Shown here: one piece after another, positions 1 to 11,252 of the stretch
Layout: the number at the start of each line of letters is the position of its first letter
How positions within the stretch are numbered: the first letter of the stretch is position 1
Origin: Scytalidium lignicola
Lineage: Eukaryota > Ascomycota > Leotiomycetes
Direction of reading: 5' to 3'
DNA: 63,376 nt
Assembly (NCBI GenBank): GCA_002812745.2
Contig: NCSJ02000248.1
Coordinates: 1-63,376, forward strand
Translations under genes and position numbers: made by a program
Notes under the pieces: generated by a model
Told to the model about the DNA's origin: nothing
Seen by the model: the letters and a program-made list of their open reading frames with translations, nothing else
Databases searched by the model: none

Positions 1-2551
1 CCAGCTAACCCGATGGTCGGCAGCGGCAGGTCCNGGGGGGGTGTGCCTGGAGCAAGCAAGCAAAACAAACCAAAATCGCCGGTGTTGTCGTACTGGTCAA
101 GTCGTACGGTAGTCCAGCNACGGTTGACGGCGGGAATAGGGGGACGAATGGCAGGAAAAGGAAAACGGTGGCGGATTCTACAGTACAAGTCAATCTCCCT
201 TGAAGTCAATGTGGTTGAAGAAAGTTTTGATTATTGGGTTTTACGACATTCTACAGTTGGGGCTGGCTGGATTGCACGTGAGAAGTTACTGTACAGTAAG
301 CGGCCCCGTCGTCCCACTGCAGCGTATAAAATCAGATTCCCCGTCAATACTCTTCTACAGTACATGTAGTTCTGTACAAGTAAGTAATAAAGATGTTTTG
401 AACCAACCGCGTATTTCCGCTGCTTTGCCACCTTTCTCTTTCCCCGGATCTAAATACCCGTGATACTGTAAGATAAAAGACGAGGGGAGGGAGGGGGCGA
501 AGTTAGCCAGACCCGGGTAGCGGCCACGGCACCACAGCCCATGACGCACGAGCAACCAAGACCGGATCTGATAAGTTGGATGACAGCATCGGAAGTCATG
601 CTGAAGAATCGCAGTGCGGCACAAGTACAGCATACAGTAATGCAGTAACACAGTAACACAGTAGAATTCAAAAGAATGCTTTGCTAAGACTGCAGTAATC
701 CATTCGATTTGCAAATGCTGAATCAATGCTGTAGTGGTATTAGTACAGTAATAACAGTAATAACAATAATACAGTAATGCACCTTGTCGTGTTGTCAAAT
801 AATAAGCATCCGGGGAATTTGATTAATTAAATTACGGTCCAGTAACAGTACACGACAAGCATCCAAGTATCCAGAAACTCCACTCTCGTTCCCCATCTCC
901 CGCTGCCCATGCGAGTCGACGTGGTTGTGTGCGCATCGAAAAAGCCGCAACTGCCGTCCAGCAACCACTTTTCCTTACTCCGTACGTCCTTTCTCTTCCC
1001 ACTTGTCCCACCTGCGCATCACGCGATTCCTAATTCCGATGGGGCCATTTCACCTTGCCGCTCCTCCCAGAAACTCTCTTCTTGCAACGATTATCATCAA
1101 GGTCAATCTTATTGCGGAGAAGAAACACACGAGTCGAGTTGTCAAGTTGTCGAAGCAACTGTTCGGGTTCGGGAACAGAGCCTTGTACTGTACGAGACTG
1201 CCAGACCGACAGACGGGACCATGTGGTTCGAGTCAGCACCTGAGATTATCCTCCTTTTATTTTTGATCTGTCGATCGATCTGATCTGATTTGATTTGATT
1301 TGATGGTCGAGGCCCCTGTACTGTACTGTACCACAGTACTGTAAAGGCGGTATCCCTTTTTGCGTATTTTTTCCCAATCTGGAACCCGGAACCTCGAACC
1401 TGGGACTTAGAACCCGGGACCTGGCCCTGGACCTGGGACATCAGCCGCGATAATTACTTCTCTCCTTTTTTTCTCTTCTTCTCATCTTTCGTCCTCCGGT
1501 TTCATAAACAAGACCGTAATCTCCCGAAATCAAAACTCGGTCCGCTCAATGGTAATCCTACACGAATCCGAAGAAAAAGGACTCGTTTCATCGTAAAGGA
1601 CAGACAGCAGCCCAGCTTGGTAACAAAACAGCCACGCCCAAGAGATGCACGACAAAAGTGTCCTGTACTACCAGTCCTAACCTATTTAGTACACATACAT
1701 ACATATTGTAAACGACCTCTAGCTCTAGCCTCTAGGTGCATAACACATCAGACCCAAGAGAAAAAAAAAGCAAAAATGCCAGGCTGGCTGTGTGTGCCCA
1801 CCTCCACTCCTCATTGGTCCAACCATGCCACCCGGCTATTCCAACCGATCACTAGCGTTGAATTTTAAGTTACATAATCTTATCAGATCATCTCGCTGGA
1901 ACCCTATTCGGCTAGATGGTGAGGGGCCAGCTAAGCACAGCCCAGGAAAAGAATTATTCCCCAACGGATTGCTGGTTGGAAAGTCGGTAGTGCCGAGGTC
2001 GGAGGTGTAGAATGCGTGCTGGCTGGAGATTGCATATGTACTGTAGGAAAGGGGAAAGAAAGGAGAGGGCATGATTTATCCATGCATTCGGGACGCCTGC
2101 GTTGTTTTTGCTTGTCTTCTCGGGTCGTTGTTGGGAATTGTCGTTCGATTTTTTTTCTTTATTATTGTTGGTCTTCACCGTAGAAAGGGCCACGCCCCTG
2201 ATGCTCCCGAGTTCAGTTCGGAAACCGTCGGATTGGTTATAGATGCACGGCGGGTGTGCATTTATATAGTTACCAGACAAGTATGCTTAGTCATCCCAAC
2301 ATAAAGCAGGCTATTTCCCCCTTCAACAATGAGCAGATAAAACACGCATAATTTCCAATGATCAAGTTTTAATATTCCAATGTACCGTATTGCATTGACG
2401 CACAGTAAACAGACTATCTAGGGGTTAACCACTTCTCTCTTGAATCCTACAATCAAAGATGTGGCTCCTTTCAAGGTTACATTTCCTATCCGTTCCACTC
2501 CCTGCAACTAGAGGCAATTCGCCAATCTTATCTCTCTGTGATGCTACAGTA
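1..2551. other. Non-coding stretch, left edge
   Basis: No reading frame here resembles a protein I recognise; the open frames are short and of low complexity. The stretch is rich in TACAGTA/TACTGTA and CAGTAA motifs, especially about 180-380, 600-860, 1185-1345 and 2030-2050. A GATCTGATTTGATTT-type run lies near 1265-1302, and imperfect repeats of the form GAACCTGGGAC lie at 1380-1441. Two single Ns (34, 119) sit near the edge. It may be upstream sequence of a gene outside the window. Confidence 0.5.
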
Positions 2552-3476
2552 CTACTGCTTGCCGCTTGTCCATGCCTTTGCTGCTAATTGCTCAACAGCC
2601 TCATCTGCATGTTCCTCCTCCCCTTCTTCTACCTTCTTTATAACCTCCCACTCCAAAACATCTGCAATCTGACGAAACAACGTTGCAAGGCGGCGGTTTT
2701 GCTCTAGACGCGTTGCTTGATGCTGACGACGGATTCGAGTCTTGGTCTGCCTTGGGGCAGGCTCGGTAGTGTTGTCAGTGCTGGTGGGCACAGAGCGTCT
2801 AGTTGGACGGCTAGGAGCACGACGAGAAGACTCTGTTGTTATGATGGTGAGCTTTGTTTTATGAAAGTATCAAAAGCTTGTAAACTTACGAGTGCCAACT
2901 TTATTACTGCTTTTGTCGTTCTGCTTGTTGTTGGGATTGCTAGGAGGCACTTTGGGACTCTCAGGAGCAGCTTGACATCTACGTCGTCGGCTGCGACGTA
3001 AAAAAGCGGGAGCAGTAGAAGTAGTAGTAGCAGCAGTATCGCTCTCACTAACTGCTGCTCGATTTCGAAGGCCTCGAACATCATTGCTGTCAGTGCTCTA
3101 CACGTATTGTAACCATGTGCAGATAAAAGTTCAACTTACGAAAGGAGCAGCGACTTCCTTGGTTATTGTAATGGCAATTAGAGCAGGCTCCCTTAAGCTG
3201 TCCAGCCACCGAGATACACTCGGGCCATACACCTGGCTTGCTTGCGCAGTTATCACAAGACGGACTGTTAACTTGGCCTGTCATGTATCCTAGACATGCT
3301 TCTATATTTGACTGCCATTTTGTGTTGAGTTTGCGACCCTTACGCACTGTGGACGGTCTCAACGGAGGAAGGCTAGCTAAATGCCGAATAGTTGCATTGG
3401 GATGAGTTGGAAGAGCTGGGAAGGAGATCGTAGTGCCTTCCATAGCTTTGGTTGTGGTAGGCGATGGTTTTGACAT
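2552..3476 (-). CDS. DUF3716-type cysteine-motif protein, unknown function
   Basis: Three exons fit: 3140-3476, 2890-3054 and 2552-2832, giving 260 residues. The exon 1/2 acceptor (GCAG at 3055) was chosen because nearer acceptors break the frame, so it is the least certain join. Exon 1 carries the signature: CDNCASKPGVWPECI followed by GACSNCHYNNQGSRCSF, the Cys pattern of Pfam DUF3716, found in many filamentous ascomycetes and of unknown role. The middle is basic (RRSRRRR) and the C-terminal exon is predicted helical and acidic (VEEGEEEHADEAVEQL). The pattern suggests metal binding, but that is inference. It lies next to a solo LTR in a gene-poor stretch, fitting an accessory gene. Confidence 0.65.
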
Positions 3477-3698
3477 ATTTTGTTTGGGTGTTGGAGGAAT
3501 GAAAGTGAGTTGGGTAGCAGATCTCATATACGTTTCTTTTGCATTGTTATCAAAGGTGAACAACAACTCCTCATTTTATTCTCTACTTTTCTCCTTTATC
3601 GAATTCTCCATAAATTTCTCTCAAGCTCACGATTATCTTGCAGTAAGTCCTATTATACTCATCACATAATCAGGCTAGCAAATCGTCCCATCAATATA

Positions 3699-3965
3699 TG
3701 TCAGGTTTCCTGTGTACTGGTCACGTGAAGTTAGGAGAAGGATAGGGGTCTGAGACCTAGCCGCTCCTTAGCTGCTGAGTCCCGTCTATAAAGAAGGGGA
3801 TATCACCTTCTTTTTGACGGGGTCAGAGATCAATCTTTGTAATTAAGAGAACACAGAAATCCTAGAGCGAGTTTATACCTACTCAACTGCTACTTCACTG
3901 CTACCTATCTACTCTTCTCCTAGCCTACTGGTCTCTCTTCACTCTACGTACGAACGACCCTGACA
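3699..3965. mobile_element. Solo LTR of an LTR retrotransposon
   Basis: A 267-bp element begins TGTCAGG and ends CCTGACA, a perfect 7-bp inverted terminal pair with canonical TG...CA ends. It is flanked by identical 5-bp direct repeats ATATA at 3694-3698 and 3966-3970, the target duplication made by retrotransposon integrase. No internal gag/pol sequence is attached, so this is a solo LTR left by recombination between the two LTRs of a full element. A TATAAAG box near 3787 fits an LTR promoter. Copia or Gypsy type cannot be decided. Confidence 0.8.
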
Positions 3966-3970
3966 ATATA

Positions 3971-5410
3971 TCCATCACTAGTAAAACATTTACCAGCCTC
4001 AAGGCTTTCGAACTTCTGTTTCAAAGAATGGGATACCCAGGACGTGTAATACCTCTAGACGACAACGCGGAGGATGGATCTGCTTTCTTTAAGGAATAGG
4101 AAAGGGATCTCGGTCCCATATCATTTGCCAATAACACCTCGATTTGAGTAATGTGTTTTACTAAAGTAGAGTCCCTAGAATCGCTAAAGCCACTTGATTA
4201 ATATGCCGTCTTGAGATCCATGACGGTCGGAACTCATCGAGAGTGCTTGCGGAGACGGGTTCCGGAAAGTTTCTCCTCCAAAATATATTCTCCTTTTTAG
4301 CTTATCTGAGTGTCCAAATCCAAGAGGGGATATTTGAAGGTTTAGCTTCAAGGTTCATCCCTCTTACTCAATGATTCCCCTGACAAAATTAGGTCGAGCG
4401 ACCGCAACTGCCACAATGCACATAAGCAGACGAAATAGAATATTTGACTATATTTAGTAGATCTAGACAACAATATATTGCCACCCATGAATAGGATATT
4501 AATGGAGTTGTGTAATGCGAAAGTAATTGTGTCACCCTATTTTCCCACTAGATCTGTGTATTGTCACGTAGCATCGCAGCAACAATCTCTTTCTCTTGAC
4601 GGCGCAGAGTCTGGAATTGCTAGAGGGATAAATTAGATTTTACTAACGCTAAGGATATGGTATTTCTCGAAGGTAAATCCAATATGAAGTAGAGATAGAT
4701 GTTTCATGGAGAGTGTTATCCACCTAAAATTCAGATGTCTAATAAAAAATCCTTGGCATGAGGTTGATAATGATCTAAGGTTCACTCTCGTAGTAGAGAA
4801 ACCCAGAAGCCCCTGCAGATCAATAAATTACAATGATGTTTCGTGAATATTCTTTATTGAATAACTCAAAGACAAAGACAAAATATCTTAGTGTTGAACT
4901 TAATAAGACTGAATAAGCTCCCATCATTCTATTATATTGCCTCTCCGCTGTATCATGTCCGTAGTAAAATCAAATATTTACTCCTTATAAATTGGTCTTT
5001 AGTTAGAAGCATGATTACAACAGATGAAAAGCAGCGATGTTATCCTTCTGCGACTGTCGACTGTCGTGGTGTTAAAAGTTTAGATCTATATGTTCATTTT
5101 TGGACTAGCGCGCCGCTAACAGTATTTTCTGGGGTAAATCCACTCAGGCGGGAGCTAGTACCTTTGTACTCTAGCGAATCCACTTATTTATTTGCCTTCT
5201 TCCCCGCAGTGAGGGGCACGTGAGCTCATCCAAAGGTGATGTGTGGTGTCGTTTACCTTACGATCCCACAACCTCATCGCTGCCTCATCACTACTTCCTC
5301 ACTTCTTCATCAAAGAGATCAGAGAAAGTTAAAAACTTGTCTAAAACTTTAATCAACTCAACCAAACTTCAATCATAGACTATTCACTAGAATACCTCTA
5401 AGTCTTCACT
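3971..5410. other. AT-rich gene-poor stretch
   Basis: No gene is supported. One frame from 4028 looks protein-like in patches, but its stop-codon density is about the random expectation. The stretch may hold decayed repeats. The last 150 bp or so before 5411 are a CT/CA-rich leader typical of fungal promoters and 5' UTRs, presumably of the DJ-1/PfpI gene. Confidence 0.45.
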
Positions 5411-6382
5411 ATGTCTGCAATTGAGAACTCAACCCCGATAATCAAGGTGTTATTCACACTGCATCCGGGTATGGATGCTATGGACTTCATCGGCCCTCTC
5501 GAAGTCCTCTCCCACGCCCGTCATGATATCAATGATGCCTGTAAGTTGCTATTCATTACATTCTCACGTGATGTCATGCCATCCTCCCCCTTTATTATAT
5601 ACCACTCCTGAAAACCAAGGGACTCCACTGATGCTCTCTGCTCTGTCACAGCTACCAAGGCATTTAAAACCTTCTTTGCTGCCGCTGAAGAGCACACGAC
5701 TAGCTCTCAGGGCGCCTGCTTCCGCGCCCATATGGACCTCGAGGAAGCTCGTGAACGTCTTTCCGAGTTTGACATCCTGATCGTCCCCGGTGGCGGTGTA
5801 GAGGCGATCATAAAATCTAAAGGAGAACCACTAGGAATAATAAAGGCTTTCTCTGATCTCCAAAAGAAAGACCCCCGCAAGGAACGTACAATCATGTCCG
5901 TCTGCACGGGCAGTTTGTTCCTTGCTACCCAGGGTATTCTCTCTGGTCTTACGGCCACAACTCATCCAGACTATTTTGCCAAGTTTGAGAATATATGCAG
6001 TGAAGTTGCAATGCGAGATTTAGCCCCGCGTGCAGATGTAGTTGAGGAGAGATATGTGGTGAACAATCTCCGTTTTGACCTTGGTGATCCAGACGAGAAT
6101 CCATACATCCGCAGAAAGTCGGATGCTAGACGACCTTCTATGGGAAGGAAGGGATCTAATGCATGGAAGGAGAGTAATGCCCGTAGGGAGAGCAACGCTC
6201 GTAGAGCGAGTTTGCGTCTTGGTGGGTTGAGAGTTATTACAGCGGGTGGCATTACTGCTGGCTTGGATGCCGCCCTTTATCTTGTTAGTATCATGGTGAG
6301 CGAGGAGGCTTCAGCGGAGATTACTAGAATTATGCAGTATACTTGGAATAAGGGAATTGTTGTTGATGGAATTGATATCTAA
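5411..6382 (+). CDS. DJ-1/PfpI superfamily protein (class I GATase-like)
   Basis: Two exons, 5411-5540 and 5652-6382, give 286 residues. The fold is recognised from IVPGGGVEAI, the nucleophile elbow SVCTGSLFLA with its reactive cysteine, THPDYFAKF, and the late ITAGGITAGLDAALYLV block. This architecture matches the isonitrile-hydratase/AraC-N-like branch of the DJ-1/PfpI superfamily; substrate and pathway cannot be inferred. Between the conserved RYVVNNLRF strand and the ITAGG block is an insertion of about 50 residues made of near-repeats containing RRKS, RRPS, RRES and RRAS, all basophilic kinase-like sites. Related proteins usually have only a few residues here. The gene sits alone between a gene-poor stretch and a pseudogene. 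Confidence 0.85.
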
Positions 6383-6689
6383 GGCGAATGGCGTATGGAT
6401 GGGCCGTCGGGTTGTTAGAGTAGACTATTGCTGTCTTCTTGGCATTCGTCGAAAAGTGTAGCATGATTAACTACTACAACTTAGATTAGAGCAGTGAATA
6501 GGTTTTACAGATTATGGATGGTACGATGGTATGGTATAACACTAGCATTATTAGTTAGCTAGCTTGCTGAGCCTTTGCATGCGCTTGTGTATTCGTTTTC
6601 TGTGAAACCCTATCTTTCAAATGTCAGGACTCTACTTCTGTCCCTTCTAATAAACGCCAATATAATATCATAAATCTAGTCCTCTACCA

Positions 6690-7682
6690 CCGCTTCCGGC
6701 CCCCTTAGATGGTGAGCCTCCATATTCGGTACTCACTTACCCAGGCTGTTCTGCAATCTGGAGATCCTGTGGATGTTTGAATATTTTTGGAGCCGTTCTT
6801 ATCACACCTCCTATAAAGCATGCTAAATGTTATTTTCATGGCTCAAGTTCTATCGCATTATGAGGGCTTCTAGTACGCATATCACCAGAAATGAGGAGCG
6901 GCAGATTATCAAGGTTCTAGATTCGAAAGAGAATATTCTTTTTAGCAACTTTGATAAAAGTCTTGTATAGTTTGCAAGGCTGAAACAATAATCTTAAGAG
7001 GAGATATTGCTTCGGAAAATATTCATCCAAAGAATTGGTCATTCCGCCTGGTGTGAATAATATGTCTTTATCAAAAAATGCTGCCCCGGCATCGATGGTC
7101 ACTGGTCATATCTCTGGCAACCTCGTCGAATTTTGACTCTTTTCGAACACGTGTGAGGTCCGTTGGACTACATCATAGAACTTTGGGCCTCCTATCAACT
7201 TGGCGAGTCTTGTAAGTTCGAGACTCAGCGAGCTTATTTCAGACACAAGCATGTTTGGTGCATATTGTGGCTTGCCGCTCATATGTCTAGGGCCATCAGT
7301 ATGACTCTTGAACACTCATTATTCTTGGTGGTCAATTAAAGCAGCCAGCAACCCTCCTAGATATCTGATTGTGACTTCAGACACATTAATAGTCTTGGAG
7401 TTGGCCGTAAAGAAGCCAACATGAATAAGTGACGCTGCTGCTATCTCAAAACCTAACAGCCCTATAATCTATAACGTATCAAGAGCATCAATCAGCGATG
7501 CTACCCAACCGCTAAACAGATAACGCTGTTACTGGGGCTATTTCATCACGCAACTAGGCGTAGGGTGATATAATTTCCCAAGCTATGTACAAAACTTTCC
7601 TTTACTGCCTCAGCATAATTACCAGTCAGCAGAGGAATAGGTGAGATGAAGGGGAAATGATTAGGGAGTTTTGTCCACTTCC
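6690..7682 (-). pseudogene. GH47 alpha-1,2-mannosidase pseudogene
   Basis: Read on the minus strand from about 7682, successive blocks match class I mannosidases: WTKLPNHFPFISPIP, AEAVKESFVHS, DEIAPVT, SLIDALDTL, INVSEVTIRYLGGLLAAL, SSLSLELTRLAKLIGGPKFY, GGMTNSLDEYFPKQYLLL, LISGDMRTRS and HLACFIGGV. They occur in family order but are interrupted by stops. One is at the Trp position after DALDTL, one after LPEI where the family has Trp, and one just before HLACF where it has Gln. There is a frame change near 7500, and segments are missing before AEAVKE and between IRYLGG and SSLSLE. The gene cannot make an enzyme. The intact family trims mannose from N-glycans. Confidence 0.8.
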
Positions 7683-8304
7683 TACGTGCAAAGTTGGATG
7701 CACTTGGGACCGGGATGTCCATAATGCCCGCGTCCTGAACTTCCTCTTTTAAGCAGTAAAGGACCTATATATGTGTGTATTACGGACGTACTACAGTACA
7801 CTTGTACATGACACAAAGAAAGAAATAAAGTAGGCGGAGGCTGCTGATCAGACAAGGATGCATCCCGAAGACTCGGCCCCTGCGCTAAGCAACCGACCGC
7901 CGCATTAATACAGTAGAACAGCCATGCCATGGTGGGGCGATGAGGCAACAGAAACACGTGATATACTCATGTTACCGTTCTTAGGGGGTGACAGGGAGAA
8001 GCGGTGTATGCGTGTCTGCAATTAGAGAGAAGCAATTTCTTGGGGCCTCAAGTGAAACTGAAAAGATGATCACGGCATCTTGTCTGAGGAATTAGAGACA
8101 GTAAAACATTGATGCTGAAACGCGTAAACCAAGTGTATTTCTGAAGGACCACCATCGCAAACATGATCTAGTCCGTTTCAGCCTAATCTAGCAAATCATT
8201 GAGCCCAGCTGCGTTTCCTCGATGCCTCGCCGCCAAAGCGCAAAGCAAGAACCGAACTACCTCCCACATCCTCACCGAGACCCCACTAAGAAAAGCGTAA
8301 CATC
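7683..8304. other. Non-coding spacer
   Basis: It lies between the GH47 relic and the calmodulin stop codon. It contains a few TACAGTA-type motifs (about 7790-7800 and 7908-7915). The only open frame (7682-7957, minus) has no recognisable similarity. The right part is probably the calmodulin 3' UTR. Confidence 0.5.
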
Positions 8305-9316
<1,012 letters not shown>

Positions 9317-9675
9317 TGATGTGTTGAATAAGAGTAAATGGGAGCGACTGTTGTGTTAAAATATGCTGCGGTTTTCAGTCGAAAGCTTGTGTGATCGGGT
9401 TTGCAGAGATCGAGGGGCTCTGATGCTCAAGGTTGTGTGGGGGATTATGATTGCGATTCAGGTATTTGAGACATTACGGGCGGTGGGATGGGAAAAGGCG
9501 TAGTTAATAATTGCCTAAGGCATCAAGAAACTTAGAGCTTCAGGGACGACGACAACTGCCACCTTGTGCTTCAAAAGACGTTCTTATAAGATTCATTAAT
9601 TACACCGATGAACCCTCTTTTGGAGATATTTGAGGGCCAAATCATTTGCTAGTGGAAAGATACCTAGTGTCCGCC
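9317..9675. promoter_or_regulatory. Divergent spacer, calmodulin and TLG2
   Basis: This 359-bp spacer between two start codons must hold the promoters and 5' leaders of both genes. I see no clear TATA element or other named site. Confidence 0.5.
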
Positions 9676-10829
9676 ATGTGGCGAGACCGCACAAACCTGT
9701 ACCCTCTTATCTACACGGACTGCTCTCATCTCTTACTGACACGTTACTAGCTATATTTCCTACCGACAGTCATATGCACATCACCCAGCAAAGAAGCCGA
9801 AGTATTCAAGCGCGACCGGCAATGGCTACACAGATACCATTGGCGGCGCTTCTGAGGAACGTCGGGGTCTTATGTCCGCCGGCGCATTCGAGGATGACGG
9901 AGATGCTGTTATAGAAATGGATTTATTGCCTCCTCGATGGGCTGACATCAGTGATGAAGTTACGGAGCTTCTCACAGATATTGCTAGAAAGTCTCAGAAA
10001 TTGGAGAAGCTACATCAAAAGCATGTACTACCAGGATTCGACGACGAGGATGTGAAAAAGGCTGAAGAGAGCGAGATCGAGCGCCTAACCCAAGAAATTA
10101 CGAAAGGCTTCCATGATTGTCAGAAATGTATTCAGAGGGTGGAGCAGATGGTGAGGGAATCAAATTCCCAAGGTTCGATATCTCGGGCAGAGGAATCAAT
10201 GGCTAAGAATATACAAATATCTCTTGCTGGCAGAGTACAAGAAGCCAGTGCTGGTTTCAGGAAGAAACAGAGCGCTTATCTAAAGAGTGCGTTATTCCTA
10301 GAAGTTCCAGCACCTGAACGTTTCTAATTGGCTTATAGAACTTCGTGGTCTTGGTGGAATGAACATTCCCGTCGAACGAGTCTCGACGCCGCTCTATAGC
10401 AATTTTACCGACCCATCTCTTATGGAGTCCGACGCGGATAAGTCATATTCGCAATCTACACTACAACAAACGACACAAATGCAGCTCACATCAAACGATG
10501 CTGCTATTATGCAGAGAGAGCGAGAAATAATGGATATAGCGCAAGGGATCATCGAATTGGCGGATATTTTTAAGGAGTTACAGGCGATGATAATTGATCA
10601 AGGAACAATGCTCGACAGAATAGATTATAATGTGGAAAGGATGGCGGTAGACGTTAAGGCTGCCGATAAGGAATTAAAGGTTGCTTCTGGGTATCAGAGA
10701 AGGGGTACTAAACGTAGGATCATTTTATTATTGATCCTGCTAGTTGTAGGGATGATAATTCTTCTTGTGGTTAAGCCGAAACGGCATAGGGATCATGTAG
10801 AGGATACCGGTAATGTAACACCACCATGA
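9676..10829 (+). CDS. TLG2: Syntaxin-16/Tlg2-type t-SNARE
   Basis: Exons 9676-9698, 9751-10286 and 10339-10829 give 349 residues. The N-terminus MWRDRTNLYISYRQSYAHH is the Tlg2 N-peptide that binds the SM protein Vps45. The N-terminal helical regulatory domain follows (about residues 60-190). The Qa-SNARE motif runs from about residue 225 to 290 (IMQREREIMDIAQGI, ELQAMIIDQGTMLDRIDYN) with the zero-layer Gln in it. A C-terminal membrane anchor (IILLLILLVVGMIILLVV) is followed by a short basic tail. The protein mediates endosome-to-trans-Golgi fusion. Confidence 0.93.
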
Positions 10830-11252
10830 ACTTCCCTCTTAAAGGGAGCTAATCGTTTGTCTATCGCTACTTGTCTGGCACAAGGGTCTGATTTAAAAAA
10901 GATATTAAAAAATAATGGCAATATTCGCCATAGTTAATTGACCAATGAAACAGACAAGAAAGGATAAAATCAGTCCTGATAGCAGGTTTGGTAGCAGTGA
11001 AAATACAAAAATACGGCACATTAACTTCCAATGATGTCGCTGATGTCAGAGAAGTTGACGATCAACGATCCAGACCGAATTTCTCGCTTGTTCAGGTGGG
11101 GGAGCTAAAAACAGAAAGTCGCGTCGTCGCGTCTGGAGCTTCAACCTCTTAACCACATCCCAACCTCTCAGCACACCACATCATCAAACCAGGATGCGAT
11201 AGAGAATCTTACTTTCACAATATAGATAAACTATTGCCTTTGTTTGGCAATT
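10830..11252. other. Non-coding spacer
   Basis: Contains the 3' end of TLG2 and the probable promoter and 5' leader of the next gene (AC/CT-rich from about 11150). Nothing else is seen. Confidence 0.5.

Noticed and set aside
13..1441. Several open frames on both strands as small genes
   Set aside because: Short, low-complexity, overlapping, without domains; they follow the TACAGTA repeats.
4028..4960. A protein-like plus-strand frame interpreted as a RIP-mutated gene
   Set aside because: In-frame stops number about 5 per 100 codons, close to random expectation, and no family is recognised.
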